Source: Paenibacillus ehimensis NBRC 15659
GTDB taxonomy: Bacteria > Bacillota > Bacilli > Paenibacillales > NBRC-103111
Direction: 5' to 3'
Assembly (NCBI RefSeq): GCF_004000785.1
Contig: NZ_BILX01000026.1
Span: forward strand, 21,379-85,378
Length of the DNA stretch: 64,000 nt
Below the pieces are notes generated by a model. The model did not search any database. It was not told the origin of the DNA and worked only from the letters and a program-made list of their open reading frames with translations. The position numbers were made by a program, and so were the translations under genes. Below, piece after piece: positions 42,358-50,102 of the stretch; the stretch's first letter is position 1; each line of letters begins with the position of its first letter.

Positions 42358-44352
42358 ATGAAGGAGATTAAAACGAGGAATGTTGTGAAGGACATTAAAC
42401 GTTTGGAAAGATTCCCAAACGTGTTGCATCGTGTAAAGCGTTCAAGCGCTCATGCCAAGCGGCAAGTTGATCATGACAAGACGACTTCCCAGTCTCCAGT
42501 TGAATTTGCTCAGCGCCATTCCGCAGCGGCTACGAAAAAAACAATACGTGCCCAAATGGGGATGAGTGTGCGTATCAACAAGAGATTGATCCGGCACATT
42601 CTAAAAAGGAAGCCGTTTCCAGACGGTGATTCTGTCACAAGTCAGAGTCCGATTGATGTTCATACGGAGTCATCGATTTCGCGTACACCGCGACTTGCCC
42701 GTAGGATACGTCTGCGAAAGCCGGTTGATGGAAAATACATCTTGTCTTCTGGCTCGCATTCAGGAAAACAACGATTTATACGGAGCCGGGTCAATGCCCG
42801 GCTTCTGCATCGTTCTCGAACAGGCAGCTATCCTGACTGGATGCAAAAACGGGATATCGGCCCTCTAAAACCGGTCGGGAAGAAGGAATCATTCTCCGCC
42901 GCGGTATCTCATTCAGCAAATGGACGCGTGAAACCGTTAACCCGAGTCCCGTCTACTATAATGAAACAATCAGGTCATACGATCAAACGGAAAGCGCGAA
43001 ATTTCAAGACGTTAGCGCCATTTATAAAAAATGGGCATCGGCTAGATCACGCTAACGATTATTCGGATGCTTCAACTGAAGGGAGAATGGATGCTGTCAA
43101 GGAAGCTCATCGGGCTGCGCATATGGCGATATCAGCTCGCCGGTCCATTCAAACCGCGCGTGCAGCCGCGAGATTGAATCGCCTTATCGTTAAATTGCTT
43201 GTAAGAGCCACTGCCTTGCTTGTCAAGGGATTGACGGCGCTTCTGGGATTCAGCGGTTCGGTAATTGTAGTTTTGTGCATTATCATGGCGGTAGCCGCTG
43301 TCATTTCCTCTCCGTTCGGTATCTTTGTGTCTGGTGAAAATACGGATGCCGATGTAAAGCCGCTTACCCGAATCGTTCAGGAAATAGACGATGAATTCGC
43401 CGCCCGAATTGCAGATATGCAGCGATCCGCTGGCCATGTAGACCGGGTGGAATATCATTATCCCGGCAGCGCGGACAACACTAGAATTGATAACTGGATG
43501 GACATTATCGTCGTCTTTGCCGTGAAGACCGTCACAGATGCGGAAAACGGAATGGATGTGGCTACGCTTGATGCAACAAGAATCGGTATCATTCGATCGG
43601 TGTTTTGGGATATGAATTCGCTGGAATCTCGTGTTGAAACGATAGAACATAAGGAAACGGTTACGGTAGAACATGAGGACGGGAGCACCAGCGAAGAAAC
43701 GATTACCCGATATGAGCGCATTTTGCATATTACCGTCACTAGCCAAACTGCGGAGCAACAGGCAGATATATATCGCTTTACAAATGAACAGATGGAATTA
43801 ATGAAGGAAATGCTGTCCGAGGAGTTCCGCCCGCTCATGTATGCAATACTTGGAAAAGGTGCGGATATTGGTTTGACGCCGGAGCAGCTTGATTTGGTTC
43901 AACAGCATTTGCCCAAAGGCGAACTGGGCAGTGAAGCCGTCAAATTGGCGCTGACTCGTCTAGGCGATCCTTACAGCCAACCGAAGGCCGGGCAGGGTAA
44001 TTATACGGATTGCAGCTATCTCGTCCAATGGGTTTATCGTCAGCTAGGTATTAGCTTGCTGCGAACCGCAGCTGAGCAGGCCAGATTTTGCGTGGAGAAT
44101 GGCCTTACAGTAGGCGCGGCCGACTTGGTTCCGGGTGACCTTGTGTTTTGGAGCTACGAGCGTAATGGTAGATTTATGGATATTACTCACGTTGGGATTT
44201 ATGCGGGTGATGGCAAAGTTGTAGATGCTTCCTCAAGTCGCGGGCAGGTGGTGTTTCGGGACTTGTTTGATTCGGATAAGCAAGTGTTGTTTGGAAGGCC
44301 GAGTCTTTCTGATTCTTCGCAACAAAATTCCTCCCTGTCGGCAGAAAAATAG
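42358..44352 (+). CDS. VirB1-like NlpC/P60 cell-wall hydrolase of the conjugation system (CD1108-like)
   Basis: A 664-aa membrane-anchored enzyme that opens the peptidoglycan for the conjugation channel. Residues 1-280 are strongly basic and cytoplasmic. A membrane helix (SGSVIVVLCIIMAVAAVISS) lies near 305-325. The extracellular part has a CD1108-type domain and a C-terminal NlpC/P60 domain with catalytic Cys in NYTDCSYLVQWVYRQLG and His in DITHVGIYAGDGKVVDASS. The ATG at 42358 is chosen; a TTG at 42346 lies directly on the GGGAG. This gene normally follows virB4, here it is 21 kb away. Confidence 0.88.
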   Translation: MKEIKTRNVVKDIKRLERFPNVLHRVKRSSAHAKRQVDHDKTTSQSPVEFAQRHSAAATKKTIRAQMGMSVRINKRLIRHILKRKPFPDGDSVTSQSPIDVHTESSISRTPRLARRIRLRKPVDGKYILSSGSHSGKQRFIRSRVNARLLHRSRTGSYPDWMQKRDIGPLKPVGKKESFSAAVSHSANGRVKPLTRVPSTIMKQSGHTIKRKARNFKTLAPFIKNGHRLDHANDYSDASTEGRMDAVKEAHRAAHMAISARRSIQTARAAARLNRLIVKLLVRATALLVKGLTALLGFSGSVIVVLCIIMAVAAVISSPFGIFVSGENTDADVKPLTRIVQEIDDEFAARIADMQRSAGHVDRVEYHYPGSADNTRIDNWMDIIVVFAVKTVTDAENGMDVATLDATRIGIIRSVFWDMNSLESRVETIEHKETVTVEHEDGSTSEETITRYERILHITVTSQTAEQQADIYRFTNEQMELMKEMLSEEFRPLMYAILGKGADIGLTPEQLDLVQQHLPKGELGSEAVKLALTRLGDPYSQPKAGQGNYTDCSYLVQWVYRQLGISLLRTAAEQARFCVENGLTVGAADLVPGDLVFWSYERNGRFMDITHVGIYAGDGKVVDASSSRGQVVFRDLFDSDKQVLFGRPSLSDSSQQNSSLSAEK

Positions 44353-44501
44353 CGAAAGCAAGAACCAACTTTAAAAAATGGTGCAACGGAGCGGATGTGA
44401 CAAAATGGCCGGGTTACGAGTGAACGCTCATTTTTGTATTAATTTGGTTTATTTCCTGCATTCGGGTCTGCAACAAAATCAGTCCTATAGTCTATATATT
44501 T
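44353..44501 (+). other. Short non-coding stretch after the VirB1-like gene
   Basis: No gene or hairpin with a clear T-run is seen. It borders the oxidase fragment, which marks the entry into the accessory arsenic region. Confidence 0.3.
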
Positions 44502-44753
44502 TCATTCCCTTACCATACCAGACGAAGCATGATGAAGATCGTGACAATGGAACATCCAGTTCCCTTCATTATCTGCTTCGAATGCAACAACGTACTCTTC
44601 CCCCGGCTTCAAATTCACCGTATCCTTAATAACGGAGGACCCTTCAAGCGGTTTCCCGTTTTTGTTTAGGCCTTGGAAGAAGTGCCCGTATAGGTGCATC
44701 GGATGGTCGTCGCTTATTGAGTTATTGACACGGTGAACTTTGACGGTATATCC
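44502..44753 (-). pseudogene. C-terminal fragment of a multicopper oxidase
   Basis: The frame reads TVKVHRVNNSISDDHPMHLYGHFFQ and VVAFEADNEGNWMFHCHDLHHASSGM in parts, the type 1/2/3 copper ligands of the last cupredoxin domain (HPMHLYGH and HCHDLHH). Everything upstream is missing and no start codon with a ribosome binding site exists. It is a relic of a copper or metal-resistance block that once stood next to the arsenic genes. Confidence 0.85.
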
Positions 44754-44916
44754 TTATTTGATGTTTATCGGAACGGTATCCGCAGTAGTAGATGTCGTCT
44801 CTTATGTAGCAGTTTGATTGGATTTACGAAAAAAGTCATTTGTAATATGTATGCGGTGTGCCGAAGCCTTCTTCTCCTGTGTAATGACATGCGAGGCAAT
44901 GGCGAGCTAACCGAAT

Positions 44917-44953
44917 AAAAGCAGTCCTATCCAAACAACGATAGAACTGCTTT
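44917..44953. terminator. Terminator at the end of arsM (bidirectional)
   Basis: AAAAGCAGTCCTATC (44917-44931) pairs with GATAGAACTGCTTT (44940-44953) with a small mismatch, and on the minus strand a T-rich tail follows. It lies 30 bases after the arsM stop. Confidence 0.65.
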
Positions 44954-44984
44954 GCTTTACTTATGATCTGCTGTGCCGATTGGG

Positions 44985-45779
44985 TTATGGTTTAACTCCT
45001 TTTATAACGGCAGAGGCAAGGTAATCTTCCACCTTCGACCCAGGAACCCAATCTTTAATAAACGCCCTCGATTCCTCTTTCGGTTCGACCACCACATCCT
45101 TAAATCCACTTTGCGTTAGCATCGTTTTCAGCTCGTCAACGGACGAGGCCCCCGATATGCACCCCGAATAAAAAACATCCAAGTCGTTTTTGATTTCCGC
45201 CGGAAGCTCTGCCGTCATCACGACATCGGAAACGGCCAGACGACCACCGGGGCGCAAAACGCGGAACGCTTCATGAAACACTTGCTGTTTATCCGGAGAA
45301 AGATTGATGACGCAGTTGGAAATGATGACATCCATCGTTTGATCGGGAACAGGCAAATGCTCGATTTCCCCTAGCCGAAAATCGGTGTTCGTGAATCCTC
45401 CTTTGACGGCGTTATTGCGGGCGCGACTTACCATTTCCGGCGTCATATCGACCCCAATCACATGGCCGGTTTCCCCTACTTGTCGGGACGCCAAAAAACA
45501 ATCGAAACCGCCGCCGCTGCCGAGGTCCAATACTACTTCTCCCGGTTTAAGCTCCGCGATGGCTTGCGGATTGCCGCAACCAAGACCAAGGTTTGCACCG
45601 TCAGGAACAGCGGTTAATTCTTCGGATGAATAGCCCAACTGCGAAGAAACGTCATCGGCCGATCCGCGGCAGCTTGAAGCTGGCGAACAGCACGAACCCG
45701 ACTCCACTTTTTGTAAGGCGATTTCTTTATACCGGCTGCGTACATTTTGGCGAATTTGATCGTTCGTTATTTGATTCAT
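44985..45779 (-). CDS. arsM: Arsenite methyltransferase ArsM
   Basis: SAM-dependent enzyme turning As(III) into methylated arsenicals. The SAM motif is VLDLGSGGGFDCFLA, and the conserved arsenic-binding Cys are seen in SGSCCSPASSC near residue 28, in IISNCVINLSP and in VFYSGCISGA. 264 aa is typical. The ATG at 45779 follows AAGGAGAG; the longer frame to 45851 would include the stop region of the upstream small gene. On the minus strand it follows a small Cys-tail gene and the monooxygenase, all likely under the MarR regulator. Confidence 0.94.
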   Translation of the reverse strand: MNQITNDQIRQNVRSRYKEIALQKVESGSCCSPASSCRGSADDVSSQLGYSSEELTAVPDGANLGLGCGNPQAIAELKPGEVVLDLGSGGGFDCFLASRQVGETGHVIGVDMTPEMVSRARNNAVKGGFTNTDFRLGEIEHLPVPDQTMDVIISNCVINLSPDKQQVFHEAFRVLRPGGRLAVSDVVMTAELPAEIKNDLDVFYSGCISGASSVDELKTMLTQSGFKDVVVEPKEESRAFIKDWVPGSKVEDYLASAVIKGVKP

Positions 45780-45810
45780 GAATCTTCTCTCCTTCAACTT
45801 TTTTATCAAA

Positions 45811-45990
45811 TCAGCAGTAGCTAGGGGTGCAACAAGCTGCTGTGTTTGCAATCGTGAGTTGCCGTCTCCAAAGGAACCGGCTCGATAACTCCGTGGGATT
45901 TTGCCATTTCCAAGCTTCCCGTGCCGAGCGCTCTATTTCACGCTGCTCCTGTTTCATAAGGTATTCCGTGGCAAACCAATTCAAGTTCAT
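45811..45990 (-). CDS. Small protein with Cys-rich tail in the ars operon (59 aa)
   Basis: The frame is opened by an ATG at 45990 with AGGGAGG nine bases upstream and ends 31 bases before arsM. The sequence MNLNWFATEYLMKQEQREIE... is helical and charged, and the C-terminus is AACCTPSYC. The CCTPSYC tail resembles the CCSTPSC tail of the MarR regulator in this operon and may bind arsenic. It is unrecognised and shorter than common ORF cut-offs, so it is easy to miss. Confidence 0.6.
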   Translation of the reverse strand: MNLNWFATEYLMKQEQREIERSAREAWKWQNPTELSSRFLWRRQLTIANTAACCTPSYC

Positions 45991-46018
45991 GGGAACTTGC
46001 CTCCCTACAAGTCATTTT

Positions 46019-47067
46019 TCACAAAACGTCGTAGTTTGCGAACAACGTATTTCGCGTCCCGCCCCACCCCCTTAATGTGGCGGAAGCAAAGGAACGCTGT
46101 CCTTCCAAGCCGACATAATACAGTCCCGGAACAGAAAGACTGATTTCGGCGGTCTGTAGCGGTTTCCCTTCGGCATCCAGCGCCCCGAGAGGGTGAAGGT
46201 AAGACAGATCGGGGCGATACCCGGTTGCAAAAATGACGGTTGCTACCGGTTCTTTCGTTCCGTCTGTCCAAACGACGCCATCGGAATAAAACGAGGTAAA
46301 CATCGGCCGTTGGTCCGGCTTCCCAGCCTCTAGTCTTGCTCGGTAATCGTCCAAATCGGCAACGGAACTCGGACTTGGAGGCTTTTTGCCAAATCGCCAG
46401 AATGGAAAGGTATCTAAGCCGACAGCTCTGATCCAAAAATGAAGATCTATTCCCAATACTTTTGTTTTCGTAAGCTGAACGGGCCGAAGAACGGCGAGCA
46501 ATGTATGGCTGCTGTCGGCAAGCTCTATTGCAATTTGAACCGCAGAATTTCCGCGCCCGACGACGACCACTCGTTGCCCACGGTAACGATCCGGATTGCG
46601 GTACGCGGAAGAGTGAAGGACTTCTCCTTGAAAGACTTCCTTTCCGTTTATGTTCGGCGTATAGGGATTATGAAAGGAACCGGTCGCATTGATGATCGTT
46701 CTCGTCAGATGACGTCTCCTGCAGCCGTTCGGATCGAAAAGCAGTTGTCGGTTTTCTCCACGGCAACAACCTTCTGATTCGTCCGGATCGGCAAGTCAAA
46801 ACGTTGGTCATACGCCTTTAGATACTGAATCACCTCGTTTCGCAACGGGTAATGGGTCGCAGCTCCGGGTATCTTCATGCCTGGCAATGAGGATAACCGA
46901 GCTGGCGAAAACAGCTTTAGACTATCGTAATAGTGTGGCCAAGAACCGGTTGCCTGTTCGCTTGCTTCCAGGATCACAAATTGCAGCCCATTCTTCTTCA
47001 AGTAATATCCGGAAGCAAGACCGGCTTGCCCACCCCCGATAACTATTCCATCGAAAATCGCTGACAT
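46019..47067 (-). pseudogene. Flavin-dependent monooxygenase (ArsO-like) with frameshift
   Basis: Class B flavoprotein of the type linked to arsenic operons. The first part has the FAD dinucleotide motif GIVIGGGQAGLASGYYLKK and FSPARLSSLPGMKIPG; the second has the NADPH motif VVVVGRGNSAVQIAIELA and the ATGYRPDLSYL signature. The two parts lie in different frames and the first stops at TGA after AAGDVI near 46705; reading on needs a change of one base near 46700, restoring RTIINATGSF. AAGGAGG precedes the ATG at 47067. Either a pseudogene or a sequencing error. Confidence 0.85.
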
Positions 47068-47088
47068 TCCAAGTCCTCCTTAGAATAT

Positions 47089-47101
47089 TTGCAAAATGCA
47101 A
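47089..47101. promoter_or_regulatory. TTGCA-N3-TGCAA operator candidate before the monooxygenase
   Basis: A perfect 5-bp inverted repeat with three-base spacer, 22 bases before the monooxygenase ATG. The same repeat occurs before the MarR gene at 47609-47621. Confidence 0.6.
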
Positions 47102-47118
47102 GTATTATAGGAAAAAGA

Positions 47119-47571
47119 TCACCCACAAGAAGGGGTGGAACAGCATTGGCCGGTTTTCGCCATCGCTTCGTTTAATAGCTTGATCGAGCGAATGACGGTA
47201 TCTTTTTCAAAATCGTTCATGTGTGAGAAAATTTCGTTTAAATAGTCATTCATTTGCTGGTCAATCGACGCCGCAACATATTTTCCTTCTGTCGTTAAGG
47301 AAAGCAGCTTCACCCGCCGGTCATCGGGATCGGGCGTTTTCTTCACTAATTTCATCTTGATTAACGACTGGACTTGTCGGCTGAATGTCGTGATATCGGT
47401 CCCTAATGCCTCTGCTACTTGCTGGATGGAAGGCTTGTGTTGGCGATCAATTTCGTAAAGAATATGGCTTTGAATTAAGGAGATGTCGCAGCCACCGGCA
47501 GAACAGCAGTTTTTATTCAGAAAGCCAAAGCGACGAGTCATGATTTGAAATTGTTCACGTACATTTTCCAC
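47119..47571 (-). CDS. MarR-family regulator with Cys pairs, probably arsenic-responsive
   Basis: MarR fold of 150 aa: winged helix with QVAEALGTDITTFSRQVQSLIKMKLVKKTPDPDDRRVKLLSLT. Unusual are two Cys clusters, FLNKNCCSAGGC at residues about 17-28 and the tail QCCSTPSCG, which could bind As(III) and release the DNA. It is encoded upstream of the monooxygenase, the small Cys-tail gene and arsM on the minus strand, and TTGCA-N3-TGCAA repeats lie before it and before the monooxygenase. Arsenic sensing is an inference from Cys pattern and context. Confidence 0.85.
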   Translation of the reverse strand: MENVREQFQIMTRRFGFLNKNCCSAGGCDISLIQSHILYEIDRQHKPSIQQVAEALGTDITTFSRQVQSLIKMKLVKKTPDPDDRRVKLLSLTTEGKYVAASIDQQMNDYLNEIFSHMNDFEKDTVIRSIKLLNEAMAKTGQCCSTPSCG

Positions 47572-47608
47572 GGCGCCTCACCTCATGAAACAGTTATACA
47601 ACAAATGA

Positions 47609-47621
47609 TTGCAAGTTGCAA
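47609..47621. promoter_or_regulatory. TTGCA-N3-TGCAA operator candidate before the MarR gene
   Basis: TTGCA-AGT-TGCAA, 38 bases upstream of the MarR start, same as the site at 47089-47101. A further TGCAATGCAA follows at about 47635. Confidence 0.6.
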
Positions 47622-47717
47622 GTGTTTAATTTATCTGCAATGCAAAAAACAGGAACTCGGTTCTTAGACAGGATTTTTAAAATTTCATTTTTCGTATTGA
47701 CTTTTTCCCATACATAA

Positions 47718-47733
47718 ATAACAATATGGTTAT
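47718..47733. promoter_or_regulatory. Possible ArsR operator
   Basis: ATAAC-N6-GTTAT is a perfect 5-bp inverted repeat 32 bases before the arsR ATG, in the position expected for autoregulation. Confidence 0.5.
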
Positions 47734-47764
47734 ATGGTTTTGGTGTGGGGTGATTATCACGACA

Positions 47765-48088
47765 ATGGAATTTGAAAAGATAGCAGATATTCTGAAAGCT
47801 CTTGCCGATCCGACAAGGCTGAAAATCCTTTCTTTGCTCCGTGTTCGCGATTGCTGTGTGTGTGAACTGGTTCCCATCTTTAACATTTCCCAGCCAGCCA
47901 TTTCCAAACATGTAAGCCGTCTAAAAACGGCGGAACTGGTCCGCGAAACGAGAAAGGGGCAATGGGTGTTTTACTCCATCAATGAGAAGCGGTTAGAGGA
48001 AATTGGTTATGCTCTGTTCCACTTGCCTGATCTATCCGAGGATCTGCGGGAATTGGAGCAACAAGGACTAACGGTTATTTGCGAGTAA
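47765..48088 (+). CDS. arsR: ArsR arsenical-responsive repressor
   Basis: ArsR/SmtB winged helix of 107 aa. The As(III) site is visible at the start of the recognition region, [23 protein letters not shown], with the ELCVCDL-type Cys pair. The ATG at 47765 fits the family N-terminus [22 protein letters not shown] and has GGGGTGA upstream. It is divergent from the MarR-arsM operon and drives the acr3-arsC genes. An imperfect operator lies just upstream. Confidence 0.93.
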   Translation: MEFEKIADILKALADPTRLKILSLLRVRDCCVCELVPIFNISQPAISKHVSRLKTAELVRETRKGQWVFYSINEKRLEEIGYALFHLPDLSEDLRELEQQGLTVICE

Positions 48089-48104
48089 AGGGGGTGTACA
48101 GCAA

Positions 48105-49159
48105 GTGTGTAAACAAGAGAAAAAGCGACTTTCATTTCTGGATCGCTATTTGACGTTATGGATTTTTATTTCGATGGCGATAGGAATTGGCTTGGGCTAC
48201 GTATTTCCCAACTTTGTTGCCGGTTGAATGAATTTCAAGTCGGAACCACATCGATACCGATTGCGTTTGGCCTTATTTTAATGATGTATCCGCCGCTGGC
48301 GAAGGTACGATACGAAGAAATCGGTCGTGTCTTCCGAAATGGCAAAGTGTTAACCATTTCATTGATTCAAAACTGGCTCATTGGCCCGATCTTAATGTTT
48401 TTCCTGGCTATTATTTTCCTCCAAGGCTATCCGGAATATATGGTCGGCCTGATTATGATCGGTTTAGCTCGTTGTATTGCAATGGTCATCGTTTGGAACG
48501 ATTTATGCAAAGGGGATGCTGAGTACGCGGCGGGACTCGTTGCTTTCAACTCGATCTTTCAAGTTTTGTTTTATTCCGTCTACACCTTTATCTTTGTTAC
48601 GATTTTGCCGGGATGGTTCGGGGTGGAAGGTGTCGTTGTTGACATTACGATGGCCGAAGTTGCCAAGAGTGTGTTCATTTATCTAGGGATACCGTTTTTG
48701 ACCGGAATGATTACTCGCTATTCTCTTGTAAAAGCAAAAGGACGGTCCTGGTACGAAACGGTCTTTATTCCGAAAATCAGCCCCATTACGCTGATCGCGT
48801 TATTGTTTACGATCATCGTCATGTTCTCGCTGAAAGGCGAAATGATTATCCAATTGCCGTTCGATGTCGTGAGGATCGCGATTCCGCTATTGATTTACTT
48901 TGTCGTCATGTTCTTGATCTCGTTTTTCATGGGCAAAAAAGCAGGGGCTGGTTATCCGGTGACTTCTACACTGGCTTTTACCGCCTCGGGGAATAACTTC
49001 GAGCTGGCGATTGCCGTTGCCGTCGGGGTGTTTGGTATTCATTCCGGCTCAGCATTTGCGGCCGTCATCGGTCCTCTTGTGGAAGTCCCCGTGATGATTG
49101 CCTTAGTCAACGTCGCGCTCCGATTCCAGCGGAAGTATTTTTCAAAGCAAGCAGCTTAA
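48105..49159 (+). pseudogene. acr3: ACR3-type arsenite exporter with N-terminal frameshift
   Basis: Arsenite efflux permease with ten membrane helices. The natural start is a GTG at 48105, eight bases after AAAGGGGG, giving [19 protein letters not shown] and [16 protein letters not shown], then a TGA at 48225. The rest continues in another frame from 48224 ([28 protein letters not shown]) to 49159 with [19 protein letters not shown], which holds the transport Cys, and [13 protein letters not shown]. One missing base near 48220 explains this. A pseudogene, or a sequencing error in an otherwise conserved gene. Confidence 0.88.
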
Positions 49160-49179
49160 TATAAACAGGAGGACTCATC

Positions 49180-49608
49180 ATGTCAGAAAACAAAAAACTC
49201 GTTTATTTCCTTTGTACAGGAAACTCTTGCCGCAGCCAAATGGCGGATGGCTTTTTGAAGGCTCTCGGTACTGATCGCTACGAAGTAAAAAGCGCCGGGT
49301 TAGAGGCACATGGGCTGAATCCCCGTGCCGTCCAGGTGATGAAGGAAGCTGGCGTCGATATTAGCAGCTATACATCTGATGTCATCGATCCGGAGATTTT
49401 GAATCTGGCAGACTATGTGATTACGTTATGTGGCCATGCAGACGAACATTGTCCGGTGATTTCGAATAAAAACGTCGTGAAATGGCATTGGGGCTTCGAT
49501 GATCCGGCCAAGGCGACCGGCACCGAGGAAGAAATCATGAGCCAATTTCGAGCGGTTCGGGATGCGATTAAGTCGCGTATCGAAAAGTTTCTAGCCGAAG
49601 GTCGGTAA
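49180..49608 (+). CDS. arsC: Arsenate reductase, thioredoxin-coupled ArsC
   Basis: Reduces As(V) to As(III). Low-molecular-weight phosphatase fold with the P-loop [13 protein letters not shown] at the N-terminus and the redox pair [12 protein letters not shown] near residues 85-95. 142 aa is typical of the Bacillus/Staphylococcus type that uses thioredoxin. AACAGGAGG precedes the ATG, 20 bases after acr3. It completes the arsR-acr3-arsC unit. Confidence 0.96.
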   Translation: MSENKKLVYFLCTGNSCRSQMADGFLKALGTDRYEVKSAGLEAHGLNPRAVQVMKEAGVDISSYTSDVIDPEILNLADYVITLCGHADEHCPVISNKNVVKWHWGFDDPAKATGTEEEIMSQFRAVRDAIKSRIEKFLAEGR

Positions 49609-49719
49609 ATTTGAACGGGAATGTAAAGTTGTAGACTAAACATTGTCATTACTCCATGGGCAGGATTAAATGAGTAAAGAAAGAAATGTATCCTCACCCT
49701 TAAGCCCATTCTCGTCTAC

Positions 49720-49890
49720 ATGAGGAGTGGTTTAGGATGGATTGCTGTACATGTTAAAGCTTCTGCTTTAGAAACCATTCATCCCGACAACTCTTATTTA
49801 TTTTGTTCGAACTCTGCTTACGCAACCGTATATTATAGTGGGAATCATTCGCAATCATTTGCCGAGGATGACTTGAAAGTGGCTGTGTAA
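49720..49890 (+). CDS. Possible 56-aa protein or fragment
   Basis: A frame MRSGLGWIAVHVKASALE... ending in SFAEDDLKVAV is open for 56 codons downstream of arsC. No good ribosome binding site and no known domain. It may be the tail of a decayed gene. The rest of 49609-50102 shows no feature. Confidence 0.2.
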   Translation: MRSGLGWIAVHVKASALETIHPDNSYLFCSNSAYATVYYSGNHSQSFAEDDLKVAV

Positions 49891-50102
49891 CAAAAGAATC
49901 CGAGCATGGGCGTGTCTGTATGTTACTGTTTCAGTTGGACGAGAGAGCGCCTCGCAGTCGATCTCATTTTTGCTTAGATAAACGATAAGATTGTTAGAAC
50001 ACTTTTTTATTTATCCGCTCGACAATCATGGTAACGCTGAAGTGCAAGTTGCATAGCCATTCACCTCATTTCGTCTTTAGGGCGATTTCAAATGAGATTA
50101 GG

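Noticed and set aside
42626..42868. 80-codon frame inside the VirB1-like gene
   Set aside because: Alternative frame of a well-supported gene.
43132..43758. 208-codon minus-strand frame
   Set aside because: Antisense to the VirB1-like gene, without a domain.
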